NCBI GenBank assembly: GCA_051294375.1 | Contig: CM119266.1 | Coordinates: forward strand, 749,554-813,553 | Direction of reading: 5' to 3' | Source of the DNA: Paraspadella gotoi | Lineage: Eukaryota > Chaetognatha | DNA length: 64,000 bases | Part shown: positions 41,101 to 51,659 of the stretch, piece by piece | Position numbering within the stretch: the first letter of the stretch is position 1 | Layout: the number at the start of each line of letters is the position of its first letter | Position numbers and translations under genes: made by a program | The notes under the pieces: generated by a model | Told to the model about the DNA's origin: nothing | The model's input: only the letters and a program-made list of their open reading frames with translations | Databases searched by the model: none

Positions 41101-42018
41101 CGAAAAAAAAAATTTCATAATTTAAAACGCAACGAAAAGAGCGAATAACTACAATAACTACAACTTTTAAAATTTGATGTTTTCTTGGTCAAAATTAAGA
41201 AAAAGTAACAAAATTATCGAAATAAGATGATGATGATGATTATTAACAGTTTTTCATATTTTCTACCCACTTATGATCAAAATATCGAAAAAAAGAATTA
41301 TACTTCATCCGAAAGCTTAGTTCAAATTTCTTAACCACCTACCTTAGTTAGGCTTTCCCTAATCTAAGGACAATAAAAGGTCAGCCGCTGCCGACGTCGG
41401 AAATAATTCTTTGTGACTCAAGTCGCCAGAAATTATCATTATTCGATGGTCTTCTATTGTCCGGAGTTTACCTTTTTACTGAACTAACTAAAAATGCTCC
41501 GGCTTTTCGGCGGATTTTTAAAGTAAACATTTGTCTTGCATTTTCTCGAACCTTGTTCCAGGCTTTCTTTCATTTCATTTTCTCTGAAAATCGCGTAAAT
41601 GTTTAACACTTCGATTAAAATTCATTGCGATTAAAACTTATAATAGATTATAAATAAAAATTAAATATCATTTCTCCTACGCGTTATCATTATTGTATTT
41701 GCAGCGATACGTATCAACGATCAAATGAAAATTAAAATTCAACGACTTAATAAAATCGACGATTAGAATACGTTTTTCTCTTTTTTTTAAATAATAATTT
41801 CTTTTTATCTTTTTTTTTCAATTTTTTAAATTATTCAAAATGTAAATAAAAGGAATTTAAGGTAAGCATAACTTTAGAAATCTTTGAAGGCCTCGAAAAA
41901 TTCTGATTTGGACATAATGTTCACAATTTAATCCACGTAAAAAATAATTTGACTTAACGTTTTTTGTTTTTTCTCAATACTTTAATATTTCGTCGACGCC
42001 GCATTCGACTTCAGCGCC
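41101..42018. other. AT-rich upstream region of the nucleoside hydrolase
   Basis: No clear core promoter motif. The motif 'gatgatgatgatgatta' at about 41226 is a short GAT repeat. Confidence 0.4.
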
Positions 42019-44568
42019 ATGGGGTGGGTTCGGTTCATCGCACTCGTTATCGTCATGACGGGAGCAGCGTTGGAGGTGAGAGAAAAATAAAAAGAAATAG
42101 AGAGCGAAAGAGAGAAATAACCAAGGTTCTCCCGCATCCCACCTCAGCTCCGAGCTGCGCCCAATCGCCCCACGCCGCTTCCCGTCATCCTCGACATGGA
42201 CGGCGCCGCAGCCGACGTCGCGTCCCTCCTCATGCTTCTGCGGCATTCGGGGGAGCGGCTCCGCCTCATCGGCGTCACCACCGTCAGAGGGAGCGCCTCC
42301 GCGCATCAGGCGGCTATCAACGCGAGACGCGTCATGAAACTGGCCCGTCTCGACGACGAAGACGAATACGGCGAAGGCGAAGACGATTACGACGAAATTC
42401 CTATCGTCGTAGGGGACGAATTTAATTCCGCGAACGTCCCCATCGAGGACCCGATTCTCTTTAATGGGTAAACAACGACGACGCCTACAACAGTTACAAT
42501 ATCAACGACGGTAATAACAACGAAAATAGCATCTGCATCAATGACAATAGAAATACATCAATAACAACAAAATTTCATTTCATATTAAATTATTTTACAG
42601 TAAAAGCCATCAACAATAAACTGATTTTGAAAAATAATTAATAATCATTAAATGAATAACGTTAATAACTAACAGAATTCATATAAATAATCGAATCAAC
42701 ATAAAGTAAAACAAAAATAACAACAAAGACGACAAACTGCCATCTTCCGTTTTGCGCAGACACGACGGACTAAGCGACGTTCCCCAAAAGATTTGGTCCA
42801 AATGGTTGAATCGCGTCAGTTACAACGGCGGCGACGCTGGCGCCGGCGGCACAGGAGGCGGTCGCATCGACGGCGGCGGCAGCTTTGGAGACTTCAGCGG
42901 CGTCGCTAGTGGCGTCGCAAGCGACGTTCTCGGCGTCGTCGAAGAGGATGAGATGATCGACTCCAAGAAGAGGTTGGCGTCCACTAGAGATATCTGTCTG
43001 TTTCTCTGCTCGCCTTTCTGATTGCCTGTCTTTCTTTTTATGAGTCAGTCTGTCATTTAAAAGTAAGTGGTGTACCAAGAGATTGATGTAACCTTACCAA
43101 TTTTTTCCCTCCTTCACTAACAATAGGTAAGGCCAATTGGTCAAAAAGTCCAAATGGTTTCAATGCTTTCCCCCAGTGGCCCGACCCCGGCAGAGTTCCT
43201 GGTGGCGGCGTCGAAAATGTTCAAAGGTCGGCTCGTCATCCTAGCCGTGGGGCCGCTGACGAATCTGGCCAAAGCGATCGAGATGGACGAAGAATTCGTG
43301 GGGAGGTTGAAGATGGTCAGGTTGGTTGCATTCGAAGTGTGGGATTAAATAATAAGGGTTTACAGGTCGGTTAGGTAAAGAATAAAGTATAAAGAATTAA
43401 AGAGTTAAAGATGGATGATGAGTTCTGGATTGAAACTCATAGGGGTATATCCTTTGCTCACTGAGAAAATACAAGAGAGATGATCATTGGTAGTCGCCAT
43501 AAAGTTGTGCCCTACAAACTGGTTAGATGGCCGAGTTTGACACAAAAAAAATACGTTATAGGTCGCAACGAAGAAGAGAAGAAAAGGAAAAGTAAATTGA
43601 AAGGAAAGGAAAGAAAATGAATGTTGCAATCTTACAGCTAAGCACCAATCGCTCGTATTCCCTTTCTGCAGCATCATGGGCGGGAACTACTTCGGCGAAG
43701 GCAACGCCAACGCAGCGGCGGAGTTTAACTTCTGGGCGGATCCACTCGCCGCCCATCACGTGTTGGAAAAACTCCATCCTGACAGAACGTTGATCTTCGG
43801 ATGGGAATTCTGCAAGAGGTCTTCAACTTGATGTGACGCTTTTTTTTCCTCGGGATTAACTCCCCCCCATTTTCTTTCCCCATTTCCAGCTACTCCATCC
43901 CCTGGCAGGAGTGGTTCAACACGCTCAACTCTCTCCACACCCGTGTGGCCTCCTCCATCGCTGCCTTCGACTCCAACGGCGCAACCTCCAACCTGACGCA
44001 GTCGGCCAAGATCTTCGTCGACGAGTTGGCGGCGGCGGCGATCCTTTGGCCGGAGCTCGTGCTGGAGAAGCAGAGCTTGTTTGCTACGGTAAGGCACGAA
44101 GTAGTTCAATAATTTTCTTATAATACTACAAACGCTTTACTCATTCTTCTTTCCAATATGAAATTTCTGAAAATAATGGAATTATTGCATTCATATTTTG
44201 TGATTACTGATTAGTGAGCTGAGGAGAGAAAAAGAAGTGCCGAAACCCGGGATTGAACCAGGGACCTTTAGATCTTCAGTCTAACGCTCTCCCAACTGAG
44301 CTATTTCGGCGGGTCTTTCCGTAATAATAAAAAAAATTATCCTAATCTTCATCCCTCCCTTTCGCTGGTCCAGGTTGAACGGAAAGGCGAATACACGACT
44401 GGCATGATGGTGTTGGACGAGAACGGAATGCTGGAGAGAAAACCGAATGTGGCCATCGTGCTGGGGATGGACTGGATGGAATTTAGGAAGAGAATCCTCG
44501 ACACTTTTTCGGTCGGGAATTGGAAGAAAGTGTTGATTAAAAGGAGGGGGAGAAAAAGAAGAGGATAG
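42019..44568 (+). CDS. Secreted nucleoside hydrolase-like protein, seven exons
   Basis: Family role: hydrolysis of the N-glycosidic bond of nucleosides. Exons 42019-42075, 42148-42467, 42760-42972, 43177-43320, 43672-43818, 43890-44088 and 44374-44568 join in frame to 424 residues. Exon 1 is a signal peptide (MGWVRFIALVIVMTGAALE), so it is probably secreted. Family landmarks: VILDMDGAAADVASLLMLL at the Asp motif, HDGLSD, ILAVGPLTNLAKAI, SIMGGNYFGEGNANAAAEFN and FWADPLAAHHVLEKL, VDELAAAAILWPEL, GEYTTGMMVLD. Oddities: the usual DxDPGxDD is DMDGAAAD, so the first of the paired Asp is Ala, and the usual HDP is VDE. There is a Glu/Asp-rich insert (DDEDEYGEGEDDYDE) and a Gly-rich insert (exon 3). 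A tRNA-Phe lies antisense in the last intron. Activity may be altered or lost. Confidence 0.88.
44238..44310 (-). tRNA. tRNA-Phe (GAA), inside a nucleoside hydrolase intron
   Basis: Same as the copy at 39385-39457 except for one T-loop base (GGTTCAATCCC). Anticodon GAA complementary to 44275-44277. TTTTT terminator immediately downstream on the minus strand. Opposite in orientation to the host gene, in its last intron. Confidence 0.97.
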
Positions 44569-46040
44569 AAAAGGATAAGAATTGCTTCGTGATTGTTTTG
44601 TGGAGGATTCACCCTGCTCAAGATTCACAATTCATCATAGTGATTCGTGAATGCCCTTGCACTGGGATGTCCCTGCGTTTTTATTAGCCTCGTATGGAAC
44701 TTTATCCAATTCTTTTTTAAAGTTTTTTTCTGGTTGAGGGAATGCTAATTATGTTATTTTGATTTTTGGTTATTAGGAAAAAAACCTTCATTGTAAACTT
44801 CACGCCTTGACCATGCCTCTCCAACCACGAATTATAAAAAAGTATTAAAAATTTAGTTCTTGTGTATATTTACTTTTCATGTTCGATTTGATTATTTAAC
44901 AAAATTACTGTTGCTTATTCGATGTTTAAAAAATTATTGTCCAACGAAAAATTAACTCAATAATAAATGGTAATAAAAAATTATTCTAATACGAGTAGTC
45001 CTAAAAAAAAAAAGCAGAATGCATCGGTAGGAATTGAAAGAGTTGGAGGGAAAGGATTAATCATTGACTAAATTGATTAAATACTGCACTTGTATTTGTA
45101 AATCCCACCAAAAAAATGTTTTAATTCAATTTACCTCACCTGTGCATATGATGTCCCTTCAAAATTTATGACTGAATCTCATTTTAAAAAATATAATTGG
45201 AAAAATAAAAGAAGTGAGTCGCGGCTCTCTCATGATCCACTTTCATCAACGCCATGAGTCCTATTGCTTTGTCAGTCAGTCAGTCAGTCAGTCTAAGGTC
45301 ATTGCCAAAGCGAGGGCAAAGTCGCCAGGGGACTGAGCGACTAAGAAGAAAGAGGACAGAGGAAGGGTTTAGAGAAGGGAGACCGATCGTAAGACGCCCC
45401 AGATTATTCAATTGATTAATTGGTTAATTATTTGATTAATTAATACAGCATACATTTTTTATTTAATAAAAGCATAATCGAGTAGTGAAACAGTTTCACT
45501 ATTCAGTTAATTAACGGACGGACGGACGGACTTCGATTTTTTCGCATAATTTATCATAATTTTATGTTCAGACATGATTTAAGTGACTTCCCGACAAGTC
45601 CAACAAAGTGAATTATCGAGTCGAGATCTGCTGTAAGCAAATCCGACTAAAAATTTACCAAACAAAAACGTAAAGAGACTTTAAAACATTTAAAAGAGAT
45701 ACTGAAAGACAAAACATATACATTTTTTTATGTATAATATCATATCCCTCGGTTTAACGGAAAATCATCTTCCCTTTCAATTTTTGAGAAAAAAAATTGG
45801 TCTCACTCTAAGGACGATTTATTATAATTTAAAAATTAAGTTATAAAGTAAACAATTATAACCACTTTAGTTCTAAGAATAGTCAATGCAAAGGTGTATT
45901 ACTTTTAAGAAATTCCTTTTTTCCTTCTATTAAATCGATTTTCAATGCAACTTTTTGAATTAGTTCATTGGGTTGTTGCACTGAAGCTTTAAATATTTTA
46001 TTAATATATAAAAATGACAAAATTTTTTTTTATTTATTTT
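44569..46040. other. AT-rich stretch, no gene seen
   Basis: Short tandem runs only: (CAGT)n at about 45275-45293 and (GACG)n at about 45516-45530. Confidence 0.4.
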
Positions 46041-46048
46041 TTAAGAAC

Positions 46049-46285
46049 GGATTTATATAGAGCTTAAAAGTTAAATGAAATTTAGTTACTACATATTTTT
46101 ACAAATTTTGACAATAAATTGGTTAAAAAATAAAAAAAAAAACTTTAAAAAATCATGATCATCATCATCATCATGGCTGAATTTTATAGTTTTTTTAAAA
46201 TTTTTATCAATAAAACAAAAAAATTTTAAAAAGTGTATTAATAACCTTTATCTAACTTTTTAAGCTCTATCAGAATCTATTAAAA
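46049..46285. mobile_element. Foldback (MITE-like) element, about 240 bp
   Basis: 'gatttatatagagcttaaaa' at the left and 'taagctctatcagaatct' at the right are inverted. A centre (ATC)n 'catgatcatcatcatcatca' lies between. A related arm ('gattctgataaagcataaaa') occurs at 40918. Confidence 0.5.
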
Positions 46286-46849
46286 AATTGAAAACTTAAA
46301 AAAAAATTAAAACTTTTATAGTAATAAAATAATCTTTAAATGCTTCCGTGCGCTTATTAATAGGATAAATTTAAAAAATTATTTTTATTTTCATATTCTC
46401 TACCATTTATTTGAGAGAACTTCTAGTTTTCAACCTGTTCCGACCTGTGTATGTATGATAGATTCTCAAAATCTAAACATTGCAAAACTTGCGTGTATAA
46501 ATTCGAGTGTAATTCCTTCACTTGTTTGTTCTATGTAAATATTCAAAACCCATTTCATGATAACAACCTGCAATCGGATTATTTTCAGAAAAGCAAAAAA
46601 AACTCTGCCGGTAGCAACTTGAATGTTCTTGTTGATTTTGAAGCTTTTTGAATACAAATTATTTAAATTACCCATCATTTTATTTTTTAATTAAATGACA
46701 TCCTCTTTCTATCATTTGTTTTTAGTGTAAAACTCAGTAAATTTATATTTATAAAGTCCAATGTTTATTACTTCATTAGTCCTTCCGTCTTTTTGTTTTG
46801 AAATCATTAAGAAAGATTTCTAATTTTTCTCAGAACCGGTTAAGACGAA

Positions 46850-46880
46850 TACGATGACGACGACGACGACGACGAAGACT
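46850..46880. repeat. (ACG)n microsatellite
   Basis: 'gatgacgacgacgacgacga' array. Confidence 0.95.
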
Positions 46881-47059
46881 TGATTGTAAAACCCTGACGT
46901 TCCAGTTTCGCGTCAAAGGTTGGTTGATGAGTTAAATCAAATTCGCGACAAAATAACTTACCTTCACATTAAAGAAAAAGAGAAATCGAAAAGAAACTAC
47001 TTTTCTCATCTTCCTCTACATTGTCAGCCGTGGACTTGGAAGCGTACCTTGTTTTCCAA

Positions 47060-47063
47060 GGTC

Positions 47064-47118
<55 letters not shown>

Positions 47119-47122
47119 CTCA
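47060..47122. repeat. (CT)n microsatellite
   Basis: CT array about 140 bases before the tetraspanin start codon. Confidence 0.95.
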
Positions 47123-47256
47123 TTCGATCATTCTCATTCCGCCCTTCGACCTCTCTCTCTGGATCATTCCTCGACAGAAAAAAAAAACCGTTTTAATAAA
47201 AACCAAAAAAAAAACACAAAAAAACAAAAGAAAAAAGCAACAAGAAAGAAAGAAAG

Positions 47257-50200
47257 ATGGCGCTGGAGGGAAAATGGGCGATATTTACGAAATTCGTTTT
47301 CGTCTTCTTCAATTTCCTCTTCCTCATCATCGGCCTGGCGGCGTTGGGCTTCGGCGTTTGGGGAAGGTTCGCCGGGACGAGTGTCTTCGAGGAATCCTGG
47401 TTCCCGAAGATCGAGGACGAGGGTAAGTGAGGAAGATCCCAGAGTAAGGTCGAGACCAAATTTAAAAGGTGAGTTTCGATGTGATGTAGAGGTGTGAGTG
47501 TATCGTATAGGCTGACACGGTATGATAACATTTAGCTAAAAAAAATTTTAATTAATCCTGTAGTTTTCAGAAGATCGATCGATTTTAAGGGGCGTTGTTA
47601 CCCTAATTCTATTAAGCTGTCTGGAGCAATTTAAAAAATTGGTAGAAATCACAGGTCACAAACTAAAATTGCTCAATTACTTAATTGCGTAATGACATTC
47701 GCTTTGGCATAACTTTTTAGTGAACAAATTATTTAATCATTTATTTATTAATTTTTTTCTTCATTCATTCATTCATTCTTATGTTAACCCTGTCATGCAT
47801 TGATTCATTGATTCATTCCCTTACATGTTTGTTCACGTATTCATTGATTAATTGATTAATTCATTCATTCATTAAATTCATTCATTGATGTTTTGATTGT
47901 TTGATTCATTATTTCCATTAATCATTTCTCACCTTTAATCCATATTTTTCTTCCATCACCTCTTCACTCCTCAACCTCCCTCTTTTAATCCCCATACCCT
48001 GACCAACCCCACACTCAATTCCCTTCCCCATCCCCTGACCAACCCCACACCCAATCCCCTTCCCCATCCCCTGACCAACCCCACACCCAATCCCCTTTCC
48101 CCATCCCCTGACCGAACCCCACACCCATCCCCTTCCCCATCCCCTGACCCACCCCCTCCCCAAAAACAGAGCTCCGCCGACACATCTCTCTCGGCCTTCA
48201 TCTGGGCTCATCGTTGGTTCCGTCGTAATCATGGCATCCCTTTCTCGGTTTCTGCGGAGGATGGAAAGAGAACCAAATCGCCTCCTCTTTGTCTATCTTC
48301 CTCCTCGTCTTCATCATACCCTCGTCTTTCTCGCCGCCATCGTTCCTCTTCTTCAAGTATCCCGAGACGCTCTCAGACGGGCTCAAAGAGGGTTGTAGGG
48401 CGGCGGGTGAGGGCCGTTGGAAAGAGGTGAGGTTAGCTCTCGATTTCGGCGAAGACCTTGAAAGTAAGGTGAGGGTTTTTTTTTTTAAAGAGGACACGAC
48501 CAAAAAAATTTGGGTTTGAGTAAATTCTCAAAAAGTTGGCGTTGAGTATTGTTATAGTTTTTTTTGCTTTCAAGTGAGTCTTCACAAAAGTCTCTCTCTC
48601 TCTCTCACTCTCTCTGAATTGAACTTTAAAAAAATCCAGGACACTTGAAATCCAAGAATATGACTCCTCTTATTTTAATTTTTCAATAAGACTTTTGTTT
48701 ATTGTAGGCAAATTTTAAATTCGTTCGTTCTGATAAATAGTCAATGAATGAGATTCTTTGTTCGGAATAAGTTGATCATTTCAACCAAAGCGAAGAATTA
48801 AGATTTCAAAACCGGTTTTGCTTTTTCCGCTGAGATTTAGACGAGAGTCGGTTATTCAAATATCCTTTTCATTTTCTCCTTGGGCGAGACCGAGTGGAAT
48901 GTAGGTGTTGACTCTTGAGTTTGTATATTGTAATATATGGTAATACTAATTGTTGCTCATATAAATAATTCTTTAAAAAAAATTTCGTATGAAAAATCGA
49001 ATAAAATACAACAAATTTACCCCAAAAAATTATTAGCTGTACTAGAATGGCATAAAATAAATGCCTTCTTTTAACCTGAAATTTAAAAATTAATAAGTCT
49101 ATTTTGTAAAATATGAAATATAAAATACAAAAAGAATAACTCTACTGTAGAGTAGTTGTGAAAGAATTTTTATGAAATGGAATCGATGTATACTGTATTG
49201 TATAGTGTATTGTATTGTATTGTATTGTTTTGTATTGTTTTGTAATGTATTGTATTGTATTGTATATCTTCAATATATTTTATATATTTCTTTCTTTAAT
49301 AAAAATAGAAAAGTAAAAAAAAAGTGGCTAACGCAGGACATAGTTGGTGGCCCGAATATTCGCGTAAAACTTTTATCCGTATAATTAATAATTATCGACA
49401 AACAAAACTCGTCCTAATCTCGTTTCCACATTTTTTTTTTTTTTTTGCAGTTTTGAAACTCGAAAAGAAAAAATATTTGGAGAAGCGAAAATCAGAACCG
49501 GGAGATAAGGACGTGAAAAACGTGGATCAAATGCAGACGACGCTTCATTGCTGCTTGTGGAACGAGACTGAAGCCAAGGACCTGGATATTAAGTCCTGTT
49601 TCGGTAAGGAGAAAGAAGAGACAGACGGATAGACAAACAGACAGACATAAAAAAATTAACGAAATACGGGCGCTTGACAGTCAAAAAAAGTTATAAACAG
49701 TATTGGCTGAAATGCGAGCCTAACGCAATAACAGACAGATTGACCGAGAAACAAGGAGGCGCGGAATGATACAAAGAACAAATTTAAAAATACTTTACAA
49801 TTCGACAATATTTGCTTTGGCTATTTGTCTGTCCGTCAGACAGAAAGGGGGAACAAGACAAGCAGAAATACAACCGGAAATAGAAGCCCAAGGTGATCGA
49901 CAAATAAACAAATAGTCAAATAGTCTTGAAAGGCGGATAAATAGAGAAAACAAATAGACAATCAATCTCATCTGCAACGCCCCGTCTTCTCCTCCCACCC
50001 CCCGCGGGTGCAGGCAACGGAACCGCCTCCAACTCCACCGCCTCCTCCACCGCCTTCCACTCCGCCAGATGCTCGGACGAACTCCTCGCGCGCATCCGCG
50101 ACGTCATCGACGCCAAGAAGCTCTACTTCGTCCTCATCGTCGTCGTCGCCGTCTTGGTCTGCATCGGCGCCATGGCGTTGTCGCTTTATCTTTGTCGCAA

Positions 50201-50303
50201 GATCAGACAGAAGGATAACTTACGAGGAAATGAAGTCGTGAAGGAGGGGAGGGGGAGGGGAAGAGAAGGAGGGAGGGGGAGGTTGATTGATGTGGATAGT
50301 TGA
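47257..50303 (+). CDS. Tetraspanin, four exons, exon 2 carries indels
   Basis: Four-pass membrane organiser. Exons 47257-47422, 48170-48463, 49451-49592ish and 50014-50303. Exon 1 has ATG in 'aaagATGG' and TM1 (KFVFVFFNFLFLIIGLAALG). Exon 2 has TM2/TM3: VGSVVIMAS in one frame, then LGFCGGWKENQIA and SLSIFLLVFII in another, then KYPETLSDGLKEGCRAAGEG. As assembled it needs a compensating -1 (near 48204) and +1 (near 48243, CTTTCTC), with an in-frame TAA between, so it is either mis-sequenced or damaged. Exon 3 has VDQMQTTLHCCLWNE (the CC pair of the large loop; the usual CCG Gly is Leu) and KSCF. Exon 4 has a Ser/Thr-rich segment, a further Cys, TM4 (LYFVLIVVVAVLVCIGAMAL) and a cytoplasmic Gly/Arg-rich tail. 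Junction phases are 1 throughout. Confidence 0.82.
47990..48150. repeat. 36-bp C-rich minisatellite in tetraspanin intron 1
   Basis: Unit 'ccctgaccaaccccacaccc' + 'aatccccttccccatc', about four copies, ending 20 bases before the exon 2 acceptor and so forming its pyrimidine-rich tract. Confidence 0.85.
48520..49440. other. Tetraspanin intron 2, AT-rich
   Basis: Contains a (TGTAT)n/(TGTATTGTAT)n stretch at about 49190-49265. No other feature seen. Confidence 0.5.
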
Positions 50304-50384
50304 AAGGAGGGGTGGGGTTGAGGAAAGGAAGAGACGTTCGAAAGTGGCGCCGAGAAATTGAATCGACGTCAACGGTAAATTGAC

Positions 50385-50386
<2 letters not shown>

Positions 50387-50478
<92 letters not shown>

Positions 50479-50480
50479 AA
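50387..50480. repeat. (GA)n microsatellite
   Basis: GA array downstream of the tetraspanin stop. Confidence 0.95.
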
Positions 50481-50579
50481 CATCGGGCCGAATGTATGAT
50501 GTGATATTTTCAGGCTCACCATCCGTTTGTGAGATGTTAGAACAAAAAAGTTTTTTTTTTTCAAACTATCACATTTATG

Positions 50580-51655
50580 CTAAATGCAATTTCTTTTATG
50601 AACTATGATTATGATACGATAAGATATGATTTGTAACTGCTTTTCGAAGCAACAATTAAATTTTCTTGCCCCGATGGTGCAAAAAGTTATTATGGTGGTG
50701 TTGGCCATCTTACCAGTTGTTCTTTTATTTTCAAATAAATGTACGTTCTTAATTGGCTTTGTTATTTGAACCTATTACTAATTAATAATAACACGTTGCT
50801 TAGGCTCGGGATTAGGGGAAACGCCCTCCGGCTCTGCAAATACAAAATCCAGATTCGTTCGGCCATAAAGAGAATTTCGCTAAATTTTTCCGGCTCCTTT
50901 CATCCATTGTTTCTCTCATTTGCGCTGCTCTTTTGTTCTATTTTCAATCCGGGCGCCTTTTTTGTTATTTTCTCGTTTCGTCGCTTTTCCGCTTTTCGTA
51001 TCGATGTCGCTGTCGTCGTTGTCCTCCGATGCTCTTTTGTTGTCGTTCAAAGAACCGGAAAGGCGGCCTTTTCTTTTTTCAAGTCGATAGAGAAAAATGT
51101 TGTTCCGAATTTTTTCTTTTAATTTATCTTTTTTTTATCGAGAATATCTGATCCTGGTCGTCACTGGTAAATTGTAAATGCTATTCATCTGTCTAACGTT
51201 TTGTGAATCGTTCACTCTCCACTTAACAGGGTTTTTAATTTTAAAATTTACACCAGAAACTCAGTCTGTTCCATTTGAATTCTTTTTTATTTACATGTAA
51301 ACGGATTAAAATGTAATAATGAATATTTACTTTAATTGCGTTAATTGCTTTATCATTATTGGTTATAAGAAATAATAGCAAAATTCAAAACGAAAACGTT
51401 CTGTTTAGTTTTTTGGTTATTAAATCTAGAGTTCTGCTTTTTTTTTTTAAAGTATAGTTTTCAAAGCCTATAAAAAATTACCCAATTTGTATATAACGAT
51501 ACATCAGTATCTCCGTTTTTCCTCCTTCATCAATCTCCAAATCAATTAGTATTTAATTAAAAAAAATAATGATTAATTAGTAATTAATCCGCGATTCTTC
51601 GATTAAACTCCTCCCAAGAAACCCCAAGCCTTTCTTTTTTTTTTTTGAGGGGGGG
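50580..51655. other. Intergenic AT-rich DNA, convergent gene ends
   Basis: Separates the 3' ends of the tetraspanin (+) and the first MATE gene (-). A + frame at 50739-51122 is hydrophobic but has no splice or family support. Confidence 0.4.
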
Positions 51656-51659
51656 GGGT

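Noticed and set aside
50739-51122. 127-codon hydrophobic + ORF in the convergent intergenic region
   Set aside because: No splice sites, no family resemblance, AT-rich composition; likely chance.
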